64,000 bases of DNA from an uncultured Ignavibacteriota bacterium (GTDB taxonomy: Bacteria; Bacteroidota; Ignavibacteria; UBA10030; UBA8401), in contig CAISDA010000002.1 of assembly GCA_903884005.1 (NCBI GenBank), positions 62,001-126,000 on the forward strand, in the 5' to 3' direction. A program made the translations under genes and the position numbers. Below the pieces are notes generated by a model. The model saw only the letters and a program-made list of their open reading frames with translations, was not told where the DNA came from and did not search any database. Shown here piece after piece: positions 24,248-34,600 of this stretch (position 1 is its first letter; each line of letters begins with the position of its first letter).

Positions 24248-27151
24248 TCAACTGGAATCCCGCGCCTTCTTTTCCATTTTGGCTGTGTATTCGGGATAGA
24301 GCGATTTCGCACAGTCGGGACATATACCGTGTGAGAATTTCGCATCGGAGTGTTTCACCAGATACGATTCGAGAATATTCCAGTATCCCTCGTCGTCGCG
24401 TATTTTCTTGCACGATGAACAGATCGGGATCAGGCCGCCCAACGTTTTGACTTCGGCTAGGGCGGTCGTGAGTTCATTCAAGATCCGCTCCCGCTCCTCG
24501 ATCCGTGTTGTCAACTCGGTGTTGGCGTGTTCTATTTCTCCGTTCCGTTCCTTTAAGATTTCCTGCTGCCGCAAAATTTCATCATTCGCTTCTTTCAATT
24601 TACTGTTTTTTTGGCGGACAACTTCCGCTTCGTGCTGCTGCTGTTTGTTTTCAAGTTGTATCCGCTGCCGTTGTTGCGCATACGCCAAACTTCCCGCCGC
24701 AATGCCGGTGAACCCGATCACATAGAACGCGTATGCCCACCACGTTTGCCAGAATGGAGGGGTCACAATGATCCGGATCGACGCGCCGGTCATGTTCCAG
24801 ACATTATCGTTATTCGCACCGAGCACGCGAAAGACATACTCTCCAGGCCGAAGGTTCGTATACGATGCCTTCCGGGATGTTCCGGCGGGGCTCCACTCTG
24901 TTTCGAATCCCTCCATTTTGTATTTATAGAGATTCAATTCCGACTTGCGGTAATTCAGTGCAACGAAGTCGAACGAGATGGAATTTTCGTCATGCGACAG
25001 GACGATGAGTTTCTTCATTGCTGCGGCAGTATCAAAACGGACGGGCTTATTGAAGACGCTCATCGATGTGATGTAGACGGGCGGAACGAATGTATTGTCG
25101 TGTACTTTCTCCGGATGGAACATATTGAAACCGGAATTTCCTCCAAATAATATCGTCCCGTCTTTCGCCTTGAATGAGCTGTTTAAATTAAATTCTTCAT
25201 CCTGCAAGCCGGCGGCGGTGGAATAGTTTCTGAACTTCTGCGATGTCTGATCGAAGCGGGAAATTCCGTGCATTGTGGATGCCCACAGGTTTCCGTTCCC
25301 GTCAACCTCAAGTCCGAAAATTGTGTTGTTCGTCAGGCCATCGGCTTCTGTGTATGCCGTGAATGTTTCAGTGACCGGATCAAATTTATTGAGGCCATGC
25401 CAATACGTTCCGATCCAGATCGTGCCGTTGTTGTCCTCCCGAATCGGCGCGGCTAGATTTTCACTCAGGCTGTTGGGTGAAGCGGGGTCGTGCAAATATC
25501 GTTTGAACGTTCCGGTTGCCCGGTCGAATTTGTTGATCCCGCCTCCGTATGTGCCGACCCAGATCGTTCCGTTATGGTCTTCAAGGATGGCCCGAACGCT
25601 GGCGTCGCTGAGTAGGGTTGTGTCGGTCTTACTATAGGCATACACGGTGTAGCGCTTCGTCCGCCGATCGAACGAGGTTAAACCGCCGGACGCGCCGATC
25701 CATAGAATGCCATGTTTGTCTTCGACGATCGTCCTCGTGATGGATGTCAGTACGTTTGCCGAGGGGGGACCGTCGCCTTTACACACGGTGAACCGTTTCG
25801 AAGGCCTGTCGAATTGCATCAATCCGCCGCGCGATCCGATCCAGAATTTCCCTTCGCTGTCCTCGAAAATCACCGTGATCACGTTGTCGATCAGACTATA
25901 CCGGTCATCAGACCGATGTTGGTAGTGTTCACAGAGCCCGGATGTCGGATCGAAAATATTAAGCCCTTTTGGCGTGCCGGCCCAGATGCTCCCCTTGGCA
26001 TCCTTGTACAGCGAACGGAAGTTGTTGTCCGTGAACAATGTCGTCCGCGGATTTTCATTGCGATAGGTCTGGAAATGTTCTCCTTCGGGATCGTATTTAC
26101 TGATGCCGCTCGCATACGTCCCCAGCCACAGATTGTCCATGTTGTCTCGGTACTGTGCGATGATCTCGTTGCCGGCCAGGCTCTTCGGGTCGCGGATATC
26201 GTTCATCCAGGCGGTGGTCTCGCCTGTTTCCGGTACCAGAAATTTCACACCTGCTCCGTACGTTCCATACACGATCCTTCCCATTTTGTCTTCGGAGATC
26301 GTCATCACAGACAGCGAGTCCAATCGCGGCTCCCCGACGGCGGACCCGCGATTGTATCTCGTGAACGTCCCCGTTGCACGGTCCATGAGCACGAGGCCAT
26401 CGGACAGAGTTCCGATCCAGAACCGCCCCTTCGTGTCTTCATAGAATGACCGGATATAATTATCGGACAATGAACCCTTGGTCTGCGGATCGTGACGATA
26501 CACGGAGAACGTTCCGGTGGCTTCGTTGTACACATCGATGCCGCCGCCTTGAGTTCCGATCCACAACGTACCGGTCCTGTCGATGTAGAGCGACGCGATC
26601 GAATTCATGCTCAGACTCTTTGCATTAAGCGGATCGTGCACGAACCATCGGCTTCTTTTGCTATCGCGGTCGATCCGGTAGATGCCGTTGCGCAGCGTGC
26701 CGATCCAGATGTTCCCGTGTCGATCCTCGACGATTCCGACCACATTCCACGGATTGGGACCTGCCGTAGTCTCTCCTTCAGGCCGGTAGACACTGAACCG
26801 GTCAGCGACCAGATCGTACACATCCACGCCTTCCGATGTTCCGACCCACATCTTGCCCGTTCTGTCGCGAAGCAGCGCACGAACCGAATTATGGGAAAGC
26901 GACGTCGCATCGTTGTCGCTGTGGCGATACACGCGGAACGAGTATCCGTCATATTTGGCCAGTCCGTCATCGGTGCCGAACCAAAGAAATCCCTGATTGT
27001 CGCATTGGATGGACCACACCGAATTCTGGGGCAGGCCATGCACAACCGAGAGATTGGTAAATTTAATCGGCATCTCAGCGCGGAGCAACCCCGCAGCAAT
27101 GATAACGAGAACGGACAGCAGACGATATTGTAACAGCGACATTTTACGCAT
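24248..27151 (-). CDS. Two-component-type propeller sensor ending in a Cys-rich module without a kinase
   Basis: About 967 residues. Signal peptide or N-anchor (LLQYRLLSVLVIIAAGLL), then about 14 Reg_prop repeats (each close to IxEDxxGxIWIGTxxGGIxxFD), enough for two seven-bladed propellers; a Y_Y_Y immunoglobulin-like domain (LRPGEYVFRVLGANND); one transmembrane helix (WQTWWAYAFYVIGFTGIAAG); and a long coiled coil (about 825-905). In HTCS-type proteins a histidine kinase follows here. Instead the C-terminus is a short module, LIPICSSCKKIRDDEGYW ... FSHGICPDCAKSLYPEY, with CxxC and CxxC pairs, probably binding zinc or iron. Such modules recur after PAS and REC domains in bacteria but have no known function. 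The start could be 27181, 27151 or 27142. Confidence 0.8.
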   Translation of the reverse strand: MRKMSLLQYRLLSVLVIIAAGLLRAEMPIKFTNLSVVHGLPQNSVWSIQCDNQGFLWFGTDDGLAKYDGYSFRVYRHSDNDATSLSHNSVRALLRDRTGKMWVGTSEGVDVYDLVADRFSVYRPEGETTAGPNPWNVVGIVEDRHGNIWIGTLRNGIYRIDRDSKRSRWFVHDPLNAKSLSMNSIASLYIDRTGTLWIGTQGGGIDVYNEATGTFSVYRHDPQTKGSLSDNYIRSFYEDTKGRFWIGTLSDGLVLMDRATGTFTRYNRGSAVGEPRLDSLSVMTISEDKMGRIVYGTYGAGVKFLVPETGETTAWMNDIRDPKSLAGNEIIAQYRDNMDNLWLGTYASGISKYDPEGEHFQTYRNENPRTTLFTDNNFRSLYKDAKGSIWAGTPKGLNIFDPTSGLCEHYQHRSDDRYSLIDNVITVIFEDSEGKFWIGSRGGLMQFDRPSKRFTVCKGDGPPSANVLTSITRTIVEDKHGILWIGASGGLTSFDRRTKRYTVYAYSKTDTTLLSDASVRAILEDHNGTIWVGTYGGGINKFDRATGTFKRYLHDPASPNSLSENLAAPIREDNNGTIWIGTYWHGLNKFDPVTETFTAYTEADGLTNNTIFGLEVDGNGNLWASTMHGISRFDQTSQKFRNYSTAAGLQDEEFNLNSSFKAKDGTILFGGNSGFNMFHPEKVHDNTFVPPVYITSMSVFNKPVRFDTAAAMKKLIVLSHDENSISFDFVALNYRKSELNLYKYKMEGFETEWSPAGTSRKASYTNLRPGEYVFRVLGANNDNVWNMTGASIRIIVTPPFWQTWWAYAFYVIGFTGIAAGSLAYAQQRQRIQLENKQQQHEAEVVRQKNSKLKEANDEILRQQEILKERNGEIEHANTELTTRIEERERILNELTTALAEVKTLGGLIPICSSCKKIRDDEGYWNILESYLVKHSDAKFSHGICPDCAKSLYPEYTAKMEKKARDSS

Positions 27152-27307
27152 CAGACCGTTGTAATGGGATTGAATTAACATTCGAGCGTATGGAACCCAA
27201 TGACTACTTATATGGCAATATAATGGTTTTTTGATCGGTTTACCATGCGCCGGAAATGGTTTGCACTATTTATCTCGCAACTATTGAATGCACCGGGATG
27301 CGCCGCG

Positions 27308-28735
27308 TCAACGCACAAGCACCATTTTTTTCGTCTCATTGAACGAACCCGCCCGCATACGATAAATATAGACGCCGCTTGAATACGCGGCTCCGTCGAA
27401 AACAATGGTGTGATGGCCCGCCGATTGTTCTTCGCTCACCAATTCTTTCACACAGCGGCCAAAGACGTCATAGATCGCGAGCGTCACCGGGGACGAGCGC
27501 GGAAGGCTGTATCGTATTGTTGTTGAAGGATTGAACGGATTCGGATAATTTTGATCGAGCGTAAATCCGGATACGAGGGCGGTGCTGCTCACCGATGACA
27601 CCGCGCTTCCTCTTCTCATCGGGAATCGGTATATCCTGTAACTATACACATCTTTGGGAAATGTCATCTCAAACACTGTGTTCCCCGCCGGATCCACCTC
27701 AGTTGCAGCGATGCCGGCATACCCCCAGCCGATGAGCGTGTTCCCGTTGCTGAGCCTCTGAGCATTTCCCCAGAAGATGCTCGCCACATCGGGAGTGTTC
27801 CGGTAGGACCAGACGAGTCTCGCCGTGTGATTGGCCGCATCGAGCGTATATTCGAGCGCCCGCGAAAAGGGCGTATCGCGATAGACCCCGTTATCGAACA
27901 AGAGCAGATTCCCGTTCGGCAGTATGCATGCCGAATGCTGGCCGCTGAATCCCAGCGTATCATTGGTGAACGTAAACTGGTTTTTTTTTCCTCCGAATCG
28001 CCACACGACCGCCCCCGTTTTCCGATCGACCTTGGTGATCTCATCCATGTGCCTCACCGAAATGATGAGACCGCCGTCGCGATCCACATCGATGGAATTG
28101 ATGTGAGTGAACTCGAAGGATTCATCCAGCAGATTCACCTCGGGCCCGACGTCCGTATACGCGTAATGTTCGTCCGCCTTCCATTCGAACACCACACGCT
28201 TATATTCGTCCAGTTCCTGGATTGCGTTGACAATAACACGGGCATTGCGGCTTCCTCCCGGAACGATCACGCTCATGTCCACCGTTATATACGCATACCC
28301 GATCACGAGCACATGGCCGTTCTCGAGGATCTTCAGATCGTGTTCATCGGTCGTATACCCGTTCTGCGCCGAAAAGCTGTCGACAATGGCGAGCGTTGAA
28401 TCCAGAAGGAAAAATTTTTTCGCGTCGTAATCATAGTATGTCAGAAAGCCGTTCGCCTGCATTTTGAAATCGGTGCATGCAGAAGACACTTTTTTGTACA
28501 TGACAGGCCTCCCGCCATTGTCGTACGCGACGAGGTAAGAGCTTCCCGTGCCCCAGTATGGCACGGCGGCAAAGATGTACCCGTCGCCGGTAGTTTTCAG
28601 GACACGGATGGTGGGAAGAGGCAGATCGGAAGGGAGACTGTCTGAAACGTTCCACGCGTAATGCTGCTGCGCATGCATCATCGTGCATGTGAACAGAACG
28701 ATGGCCGCCCCCATGCATGCCACCAGCGTTCTCAT
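27308..28735 (-). CDS. T9SS-secreted arylsulfotransferase-like protein
   Basis: 475 residues: signal peptide (MRTLVACMGAAIVLFTCTMM, then HAQ), an ASST-type propeller (MDEITKVDRKTGAVVWRFGG, GQHSACILPNGNLLLFDNG, TLIGWGYAG) and a T9SS domain (LDQNYPNPFNPSTTIRYSLP ... KKMVLVR). The ATG overlaps the stop of the upstream gene by four bases (ATGA), so it is translated as part of the 36566-to-27308 surface operon. A PAPS-independent sulfotransfer role is by family analogy; I did not verify the catalytic histidines. It is shorter than its neighbour and paralogue at 28732-31620 and has no added domains. Confidence 0.8.
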   Translation of the reverse strand: MRTLVACMGAAIVLFTCTMMHAQQHYAWNVSDSLPSDLPLPTIRVLKTTGDGYIFAAVPYWGTGSSYLVAYDNGGRPVMYKKVSSACTDFKMQANGFLTYYDYDAKKFFLLDSTLAIVDSFSAQNGYTTDEHDLKILENGHVLVIGYAYITVDMSVIVPGGSRNARVIVNAIQELDEYKRVVFEWKADEHYAYTDVGPEVNLLDESFEFTHINSIDVDRDGGLIISVRHMDEITKVDRKTGAVVWRFGGKKNQFTFTNDTLGFSGQHSACILPNGNLLLFDNGVYRDTPFSRALEYTLDAANHTARLVWSYRNTPDVASIFWGNAQRLSNGNTLIGWGYAGIAATEVDPAGNTVFEMTFPKDVYSYRIYRFPMRRGSAVSSVSSTALVSGFTLDQNYPNPFNPSTTIRYSLPRSSPVTLAIYDVFGRCVKELVSEEQSAGHHTIVFDGAAYSSGVYIYRMRAGSFNETKKMVLVR

Positions 28736-31620
28736 TTCACCACGACCAGTTTCTTCGATTGGATGAAATGCCCCGCCTTCAATACGTAGAAGTACACGCC
28801 ACTCGCCAAGCCACTCGCGTCGAAGCGCAGGATTTTAGACCCGGGCTCCATCATGTCGTCGAAGAGCGTCGCTGCCTCTCGGCCAAGTACGGTAAACACC
28901 GTGAGCGTGACATGCGCGCGAATCGGAATGCGAAAACTGATCGCCGTCGAAGGGTTGAACGGATTGGGGTAATTTTGGTCCAGTCCGAATTCCGCCGGCA
29001 CCTGATGCAGATCGTCAACCACACCCGCAGCTGCGGAAGGGATGGCGAACGTGCGCGGACTCATACCGAAGAGCGCACTGTCTGCAACGCTGGCGATTCG
29101 TATTTTGTACGCGGTGTCCGCCGCCATCGATGAAGGAATGGTCCAGGTGTATGTTCCGGTATTCGACACCGAATCCTTGATAAGTAGAAATCGGGCCGGG
29201 CCTTTGAACAGATCTATCCTGACCCTGTCCGTACTGTTGCTCGCCCAGCGAATGAAATATTGATACCCACGCGGCCACGCCTCTGCGCCTGCCGGTGCGG
29301 TAACGGAAATATATGGTGCGGCGGCGGTGAATCGGCGCACGTCCGACCACGCGCCTGTTGCGGTGAAATTGCGGGCCCTAACCCTCCAAAAATATTTCGC
29401 TCCGGGCTTGACGATCCTCAGTGTATCAGATGCCGTGGTTAACAGCGAATCGTTCACGACGAGCGACCGGAAGAGAGAATCGGTTGCAGCCTGCAGATGA
29501 TATCCTGTCGCGTATCCCCTCGGCCTCCAGAGAAAACCGACCGGACGCCGCTCATTCACACTGTCGCCCTGCACGGGCAGGACCGTGATGGGAGTGCCCG
29601 CAAGCGTATCTGCGTCGCTCCAGCAAAAAATAAATTCACCGAAGGCTGTCGTGTTCGCCGTTAGTTCATTGGTCACGGAATTATAGTCTGTCGGCAAGGC
29701 CGTGAAATATCCGCTCCCGGCAGTGTCACGGCGGAATACCCTCACCAGATTCGGGTCAGGAATTCCCGTGAGCTGCGCCGCGTCGAAGATCAGGTCTGCA
29801 TCTATCGTTTCCATGCCCATCTGTGAAAGAACAATGCGCTGAGATGCCATCCACGGCGCCCGGCCGGCAAATTGAGGCATGAGCGGAGCCTGAGCGATTT
29901 TTTGAACCGTCGCAATATTATAAAAGAAGGGAGCAAGAACGTTGAACCTGATCTTCACACCGGTTTGTGTGGAGGCGGATGTCCCATTGAACGAATACGT
30001 ATTGCGCTCAAGCAGCCTGTCGCGGGTGAAGACACCAACCGGCCTGCCCGACCTGTAGGGAAGCCGGTAGACCTGCATGCTCCTGTTCCCCTTGGGAAGC
30101 GTGAGCTCGAATGCGGTCGACTTATCGGGATGCACTTCAGTGATCGAGGGGCTGCCGTCAATACCGGCGTCCCCCCATCCGATCAGCGTATTCCCGTTGG
30201 CAAGCCGCTGCACGCATCCCTGCGCCGACGCGTAGATATCGGGCGTGTGCCTGTACTCCCACACCAGCTGCACTGTTTTTTTCACTTCATCGATCTTGTA
30301 TTCCACAGCCCGCGAATAATGCAGGCTCTTCTGATTTCCATTATCGAAGAACGTGATGTTGCCGTTCGCAAGGCGTTGTATGTGATGCTGGTAGGAAAAA
30401 AAGAGGGGAGCGTTTTCCTGATGCTCGTTCAGAAATGTAAATTCGTTGTGCTTCCCGCCGAGCCGCCATATGATCTCGCCCGTGTTCCTGTCTATTTTCG
30501 TGATCTCAGACAAATGCCGGTTCGAGAGCAATATATTCCCGTCCGTGTCGAGTGTGACGTTGTTCGCGTGCGAATAGTCGATCGCCGCCAACAGGATATC
30601 TTCGTATGTATCGGTGATCGCCTGGTAATCGAAGCTGCTCCATTGGAACACCACATTCTTCTGGAGGTCGAATTCCTGAACGAGCGTTCCCTGCACGCTT
30701 GCGGCCGGATTGCCGCCTTTGACGATCAGGCTCATGTCGATCGTCTTCTTGTCGAAATACAAGACAAGGGCGTGTCCGTTCGGAAGGAGATGAAAATCCG
30801 CATGGCTCATTGCGGCAGGATCGCCTTTGGGGTACGTGTCCGTCACGGTGAAGAGCGTATCGAGAATTTTTACGCTTGTTGTCGTCGGCGTCCGGTCGAT
30901 GTATGAATACACGCCGTTCGGCTCCGCCTTGAACATGTACGGAAACGGATTGATGCCGAGCCCGATCCGTTTGATTGCAAGCGGCTTGCCGGCATTATCG
31001 AGAACCGCCAAATAATTTGCGTTCGTAACCGGCACCCCCGCGCCGATGAACGGAGCCATGAAGAGCTCTCCCGGAGCGGGATTGTCGAGTGCGTTGATCG
31101 TGATCGATGGAAAATCGGCGGGCAGCGAATCGAGAACGGCAGTCATCGACTGCTGCCGGGCGCGGCTTTCTTCTCCACCAGGCAGTGAAGATTCCACCGC
31201 CGCCGCGGCCGATGCCGAAATGGTCCCTTGCGCCGATGTCCGGAATTCAAATCTGTACCCGTCGATACTCGCGCCGTCAACCGTGCGCAGGCCGGCGGAC
31301 ACCGTCACGATGATCCGTTCATTTTCCATGAACGGCCGATCCGGATTAAAGACAATCGTCTTGTGGTCATCGGACAGTATCGTCCGTCCGCTGTGCGTAC
31401 CGCTCACTGCGCCCTCGACAGCAACGGCGGACGGTCCCGACATACTCGACACGTCGATCGGCTTCCCGGGTCGGAGTATGATGTTGGCCCCGGCCGAAAC
31501 AAAATGTGAATTGGGTTTCGGGAAAATATATTCGTAGCGGTGCGGCTCCTGTGCAGCGACACACTGGATCACTCCGATGAACAGATACAGCACCGCCCGA
31601 AACATGGTGACCGATCTCAT
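28732..31620 (-). CDS. T9SS-secreted multidomain arylsulfotransferase-like protein
   Basis: About 962 residues from the ATG at 31620 (MRSVTMFRAVLYLFIGVIQC); the upstream extension of the frame overlaps the previous gene and is ignored, because ATG at 31620 overlaps that gene's TGA by four bases. Order: signal peptide; SbsA-type Ig-like domain (about 20-125; the VFNPDRPFMENERIIVTVSA segment); ASST propeller (about 160-560; HLSEITKIDRNTGEIIWRLG, YQHHIQRLANGNITFFDNG, TLIGWGDAG); linker; fibronectin type III (GAKYFWRVRARNF); a Ser-Thr-rich Kre9/Knh1-like domain (VTAPAGAEAWPRGYQYFIRW); T9SS domain (LDQNYPNPFNPSTAISFRIP ... KKLVVVK). Central gene of the three-gene coupled operon. Confidence 0.8.
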   Translation of the reverse strand: MRSVTMFRAVLYLFIGVIQCVAAQEPHRYEYIFPKPNSHFVSAGANIILRPGKPIDVSSMSGPSAVAVEGAVSGTHSGRTILSDDHKTIVFNPDRPFMENERIIVTVSAGLRTVDGASIDGYRFEFRTSAQGTISASAAAAVESSLPGGEESRARQQSMTAVLDSLPADFPSITINALDNPAPGELFMAPFIGAGVPVTNANYLAVLDNAGKPLAIKRIGLGINPFPYMFKAEPNGVYSYIDRTPTTTSVKILDTLFTVTDTYPKGDPAAMSHADFHLLPNGHALVLYFDKKTIDMSLIVKGGNPAASVQGTLVQEFDLQKNVVFQWSSFDYQAITDTYEDILLAAIDYSHANNVTLDTDGNILLSNRHLSEITKIDRNTGEIIWRLGGKHNEFTFLNEHQENAPLFFSYQHHIQRLANGNITFFDNGNQKSLHYSRAVEYKIDEVKKTVQLVWEYRHTPDIYASAQGCVQRLANGNTLIGWGDAGIDGSPSITEVHPDKSTAFELTLPKGNRSMQVYRLPYRSGRPVGVFTRDRLLERNTYSFNGTSASTQTGVKIRFNVLAPFFYNIATVQKIAQAPLMPQFAGRAPWMASQRIVLSQMGMETIDADLIFDAAQLTGIPDPNLVRVFRRDTAGSGYFTALPTDYNSVTNELTANTTAFGEFIFCWSDADTLAGTPITVLPVQGDSVNERRPVGFLWRPRGYATGYHLQAATDSLFRSLVVNDSLLTTASDTLRIVKPGAKYFWRVRARNFTATGAWSDVRRFTAAAPYISVTAPAGAEAWPRGYQYFIRWASNSTDRVRIDLFKGPARFLLIKDSVSNTGTYTWTIPSSMAADTAYKIRIASVADSALFGMSPRTFAIPSAAAGVVDDLHQVPAEFGLDQNYPNPFNPSTAISFRIPIRAHVTLTVFTVLGREAATLFDDMMEPGSKILRFDASGLASGVYFYVLKAGHFIQSKKLVVVK

Positions 31621-34600
31621 TTTAATAGTAATAATTTTCGGACCTCCGAAAATGCACCTGACTGCATGCGGCAATAATAGACGCCGCTCGAGAAACCGGA
31701 CGCCAGCCATTGCACCCGGTATGATCCCGGATTCATCACGCCGTTGACCAATGTCGCTGTTTCCTGCCCTATCGCATTATAAATTTTTATCGACACATCA
31801 CCTGCTGCGGGAATCGAAAATTCGATCGTCGTGGCCGGATTGAACGGATTCGGATAATTCTGACTCAGCGAATACGTTTCGGGCAGTACTTCTACTTTTT
31901 CGATCCCGTTCGTCGCATCGGTGGTGATGACGGCCGGCCTGATGGATTCCACATTCCCGACAAAATCTTTTGCCAGCGAATAAAATGAATACTTATGCAC
32001 TCCCGTTTGGGAGGGCACAACGAGCGAATCGGCATTTGTCGTGCCCACCGCGGTGTATGGGCCGCCATCCATCGACGCATAGAGTGTGACGGACTCTACG
32101 CCCGACCCGTTTGCTTCATCGGCCGATTGCCATTTGACAACGATTGTTTTTCCAATGACCTTTTGCGACAGCGGCTTCATCTGCGTGACCGGCGCTTGAA
32201 AATCCAATGTGTTTTGATACGTATTTGTTCGTATGGCCGGATTCATATCGAATATGACCGTCGCCGTATTGATCAATGGTGTGCCCGACGCCAGCCCCGT
32301 TTTCGGCGATACGGTGAATGCGACCCAGCCTTCACCTTCCGGCGGAGTGACGTTCGGCGGCAGTTCGATGCCTTCGATGGACCAGGTGAGTATGTTGCCC
32401 ACCCTTGTTTTTTTCCATGCATACTGCGCGCCGTCGTGGCTGGTTTTCCCAAATTCAACAGTTTCCGGATCGTATTCGGGCTTCAGCGTATCCACAATGA
32501 CCACTTTATAGGCGGGGGCGGTCGCTTCTTTTTTGTTTTCAAAAAGAATTTGATACATCATTTTTCCGGCAGAGGTGATGAATTTTTTATCGCCGAAGCC
32601 TTCCGGGCCGACTTTTTCATTCGGATCCCATGACCGAACCAATGTGCCTTTTTTTTGCGTGGCTGTCGAGACGGTGTTCTCGTATTGGTTCCCATCCTGT
32701 GTTTCTTCTACACCATACAGACCGGTCTCTTTATAGAACCAGTTGAAGATGCGCTGCCTCAGGTTGGGGGCGATCTTTTTCACATTCGCTGTTGTTGCAG
32801 CTGCGATACTTAATGCCGATTCTCCCGCAGGCGCCAGGGTCAGCAATTTTTTTGCGATGTAGCCGCCGACAATTTTCCCGCCGAACACTTTCGCCTTTCC
32901 CGGCTGCTGCTCGAGTTCAGTGGGGATGCCACCTTTGACCATGGCGTCGTATCGAGCCTGTTCTGCCGGCGTCAGTTTAAGATTTTCCTCCACTTTATCG
33001 CCGATATAATCCATCGCTTTGGTGACAACGAACGTGCCCGCCTTCCATGCCGCCCAGGTGATGACCGCTCCGGCCGTGATCGTGATCGGATCGAAGAACG
33101 CCGCCTTCTTGAGCGAGGACAGCTTCGATAGTGGTGCATCGCCATAGACAACGATATCGAATGATCGTTCCTCACGCGGAGCCATCTTCAGCACATAAAA
33201 GAAAGCGGATGTATCTTCGCTCGCAGTATAAAAAAGACTGTCCCTCGTCAAGACCATTTTAGTTCCATCGATCAGGGGTATTTCTGCCGAATTTATATGG
33301 ACCATTGATCCGGTATTCACGGTCATCAAAAAATCATCCACAAAGAGATCGCTGTTATTCACAAAATGGAGAGTGAACCGGCTGGGCGCCCCGATCCGTA
33401 TGGCCGTTCGTCCGATAATGTCCGTGATGATGGAGGGACGGACGGAAACCGCGTCGCTGCTGGACGAGAGAAGATAATCGCCGCTGGACGGAGCATCGAT
33501 GATCGTGATCGAATTATTCGCGAGATCCCGGGTCGTATTCGTCAACGTTGATAATTGTATCCAGGTCTTTCCGCTGTCCTGGGAATTAAAGATCTGTAAT
33601 GCCGCTTCACCATTGCTGCCCAACAGATCGTGATCATAGATCATTGTGAAGGATGACAATGATTTATACGGCGTCTTTGCATATGTCGTGATGCGCCAAT
33701 AACTTTTTACCGCATTGGCGAATGTCTGCGGCACCTGCCTGCCGAACGATTGAACGATGACCGAGTCGATGGTGTTCGTGGATAACACGTTCACCCGCGA
33801 CCTGAAGAATGAATAATTCTGGGCGGAACTGAATTTTCTTTTCGTGATGATCGTCCCATGGTTATCCAATTTTTCATCGAGCAGGGTTTCCGGAGTATAA
33901 ATATTCGATCCGAACGCCGCCTGGCACACCGACTTGGCATCAACCGTCAGGTTCGTCAAATAGTTGTCTCCGGCTAAAACAACATTTTCACCGGCCGAGT
34001 GTATCGGACAGGTGATGAGACTGCCGAGTACTGTTCGTTCGCCTGATCCCGTTAAATAAATGTTCCCCGCGTCCCATTTCACGGAACTCGATATGTTTCC
34101 CGTCACATACATGTTGCCGCTGATGACCTTGTTATTGACAAGGCTGCCGGCAATATTGTTGTAACTGTTTCTGATGGTGCCGTTGTTGGTCAGGCTGCCG
34201 GACACGGTGAGCGTGAGGGCTCTTGAATAATACGCCTCGTAGTTCATAATGAGGCCGTTATTGACGAGATTTCCGGTGACGATCAATCGTCCGTCGGGAT
34301 ATGAGACCGATCGGAGCGTATCGGTGAGCGTCACGGTGCCTTCCATAACGACGTTTAAGTTGATGTTCACGATACTCTTCAGGTTAATATTCCCTTTATA
34401 CGTAATATTGTTTAACGATGCATCTCCCTTGCTGATCAGGTCTGCCGTGTTGATCACCGTTCCGTATGTAAGGCTGCCGGCGCCATCGAGGGTCAACGCG
34501 TTGGCCTGCATATTTAAAGAGCCGCCTTTGAGATCGAACGAATTTTTAAAATACAATGGAGAGATCGCAGTGAATGATGCAAGCGTGTCGGAGGCGGCGA

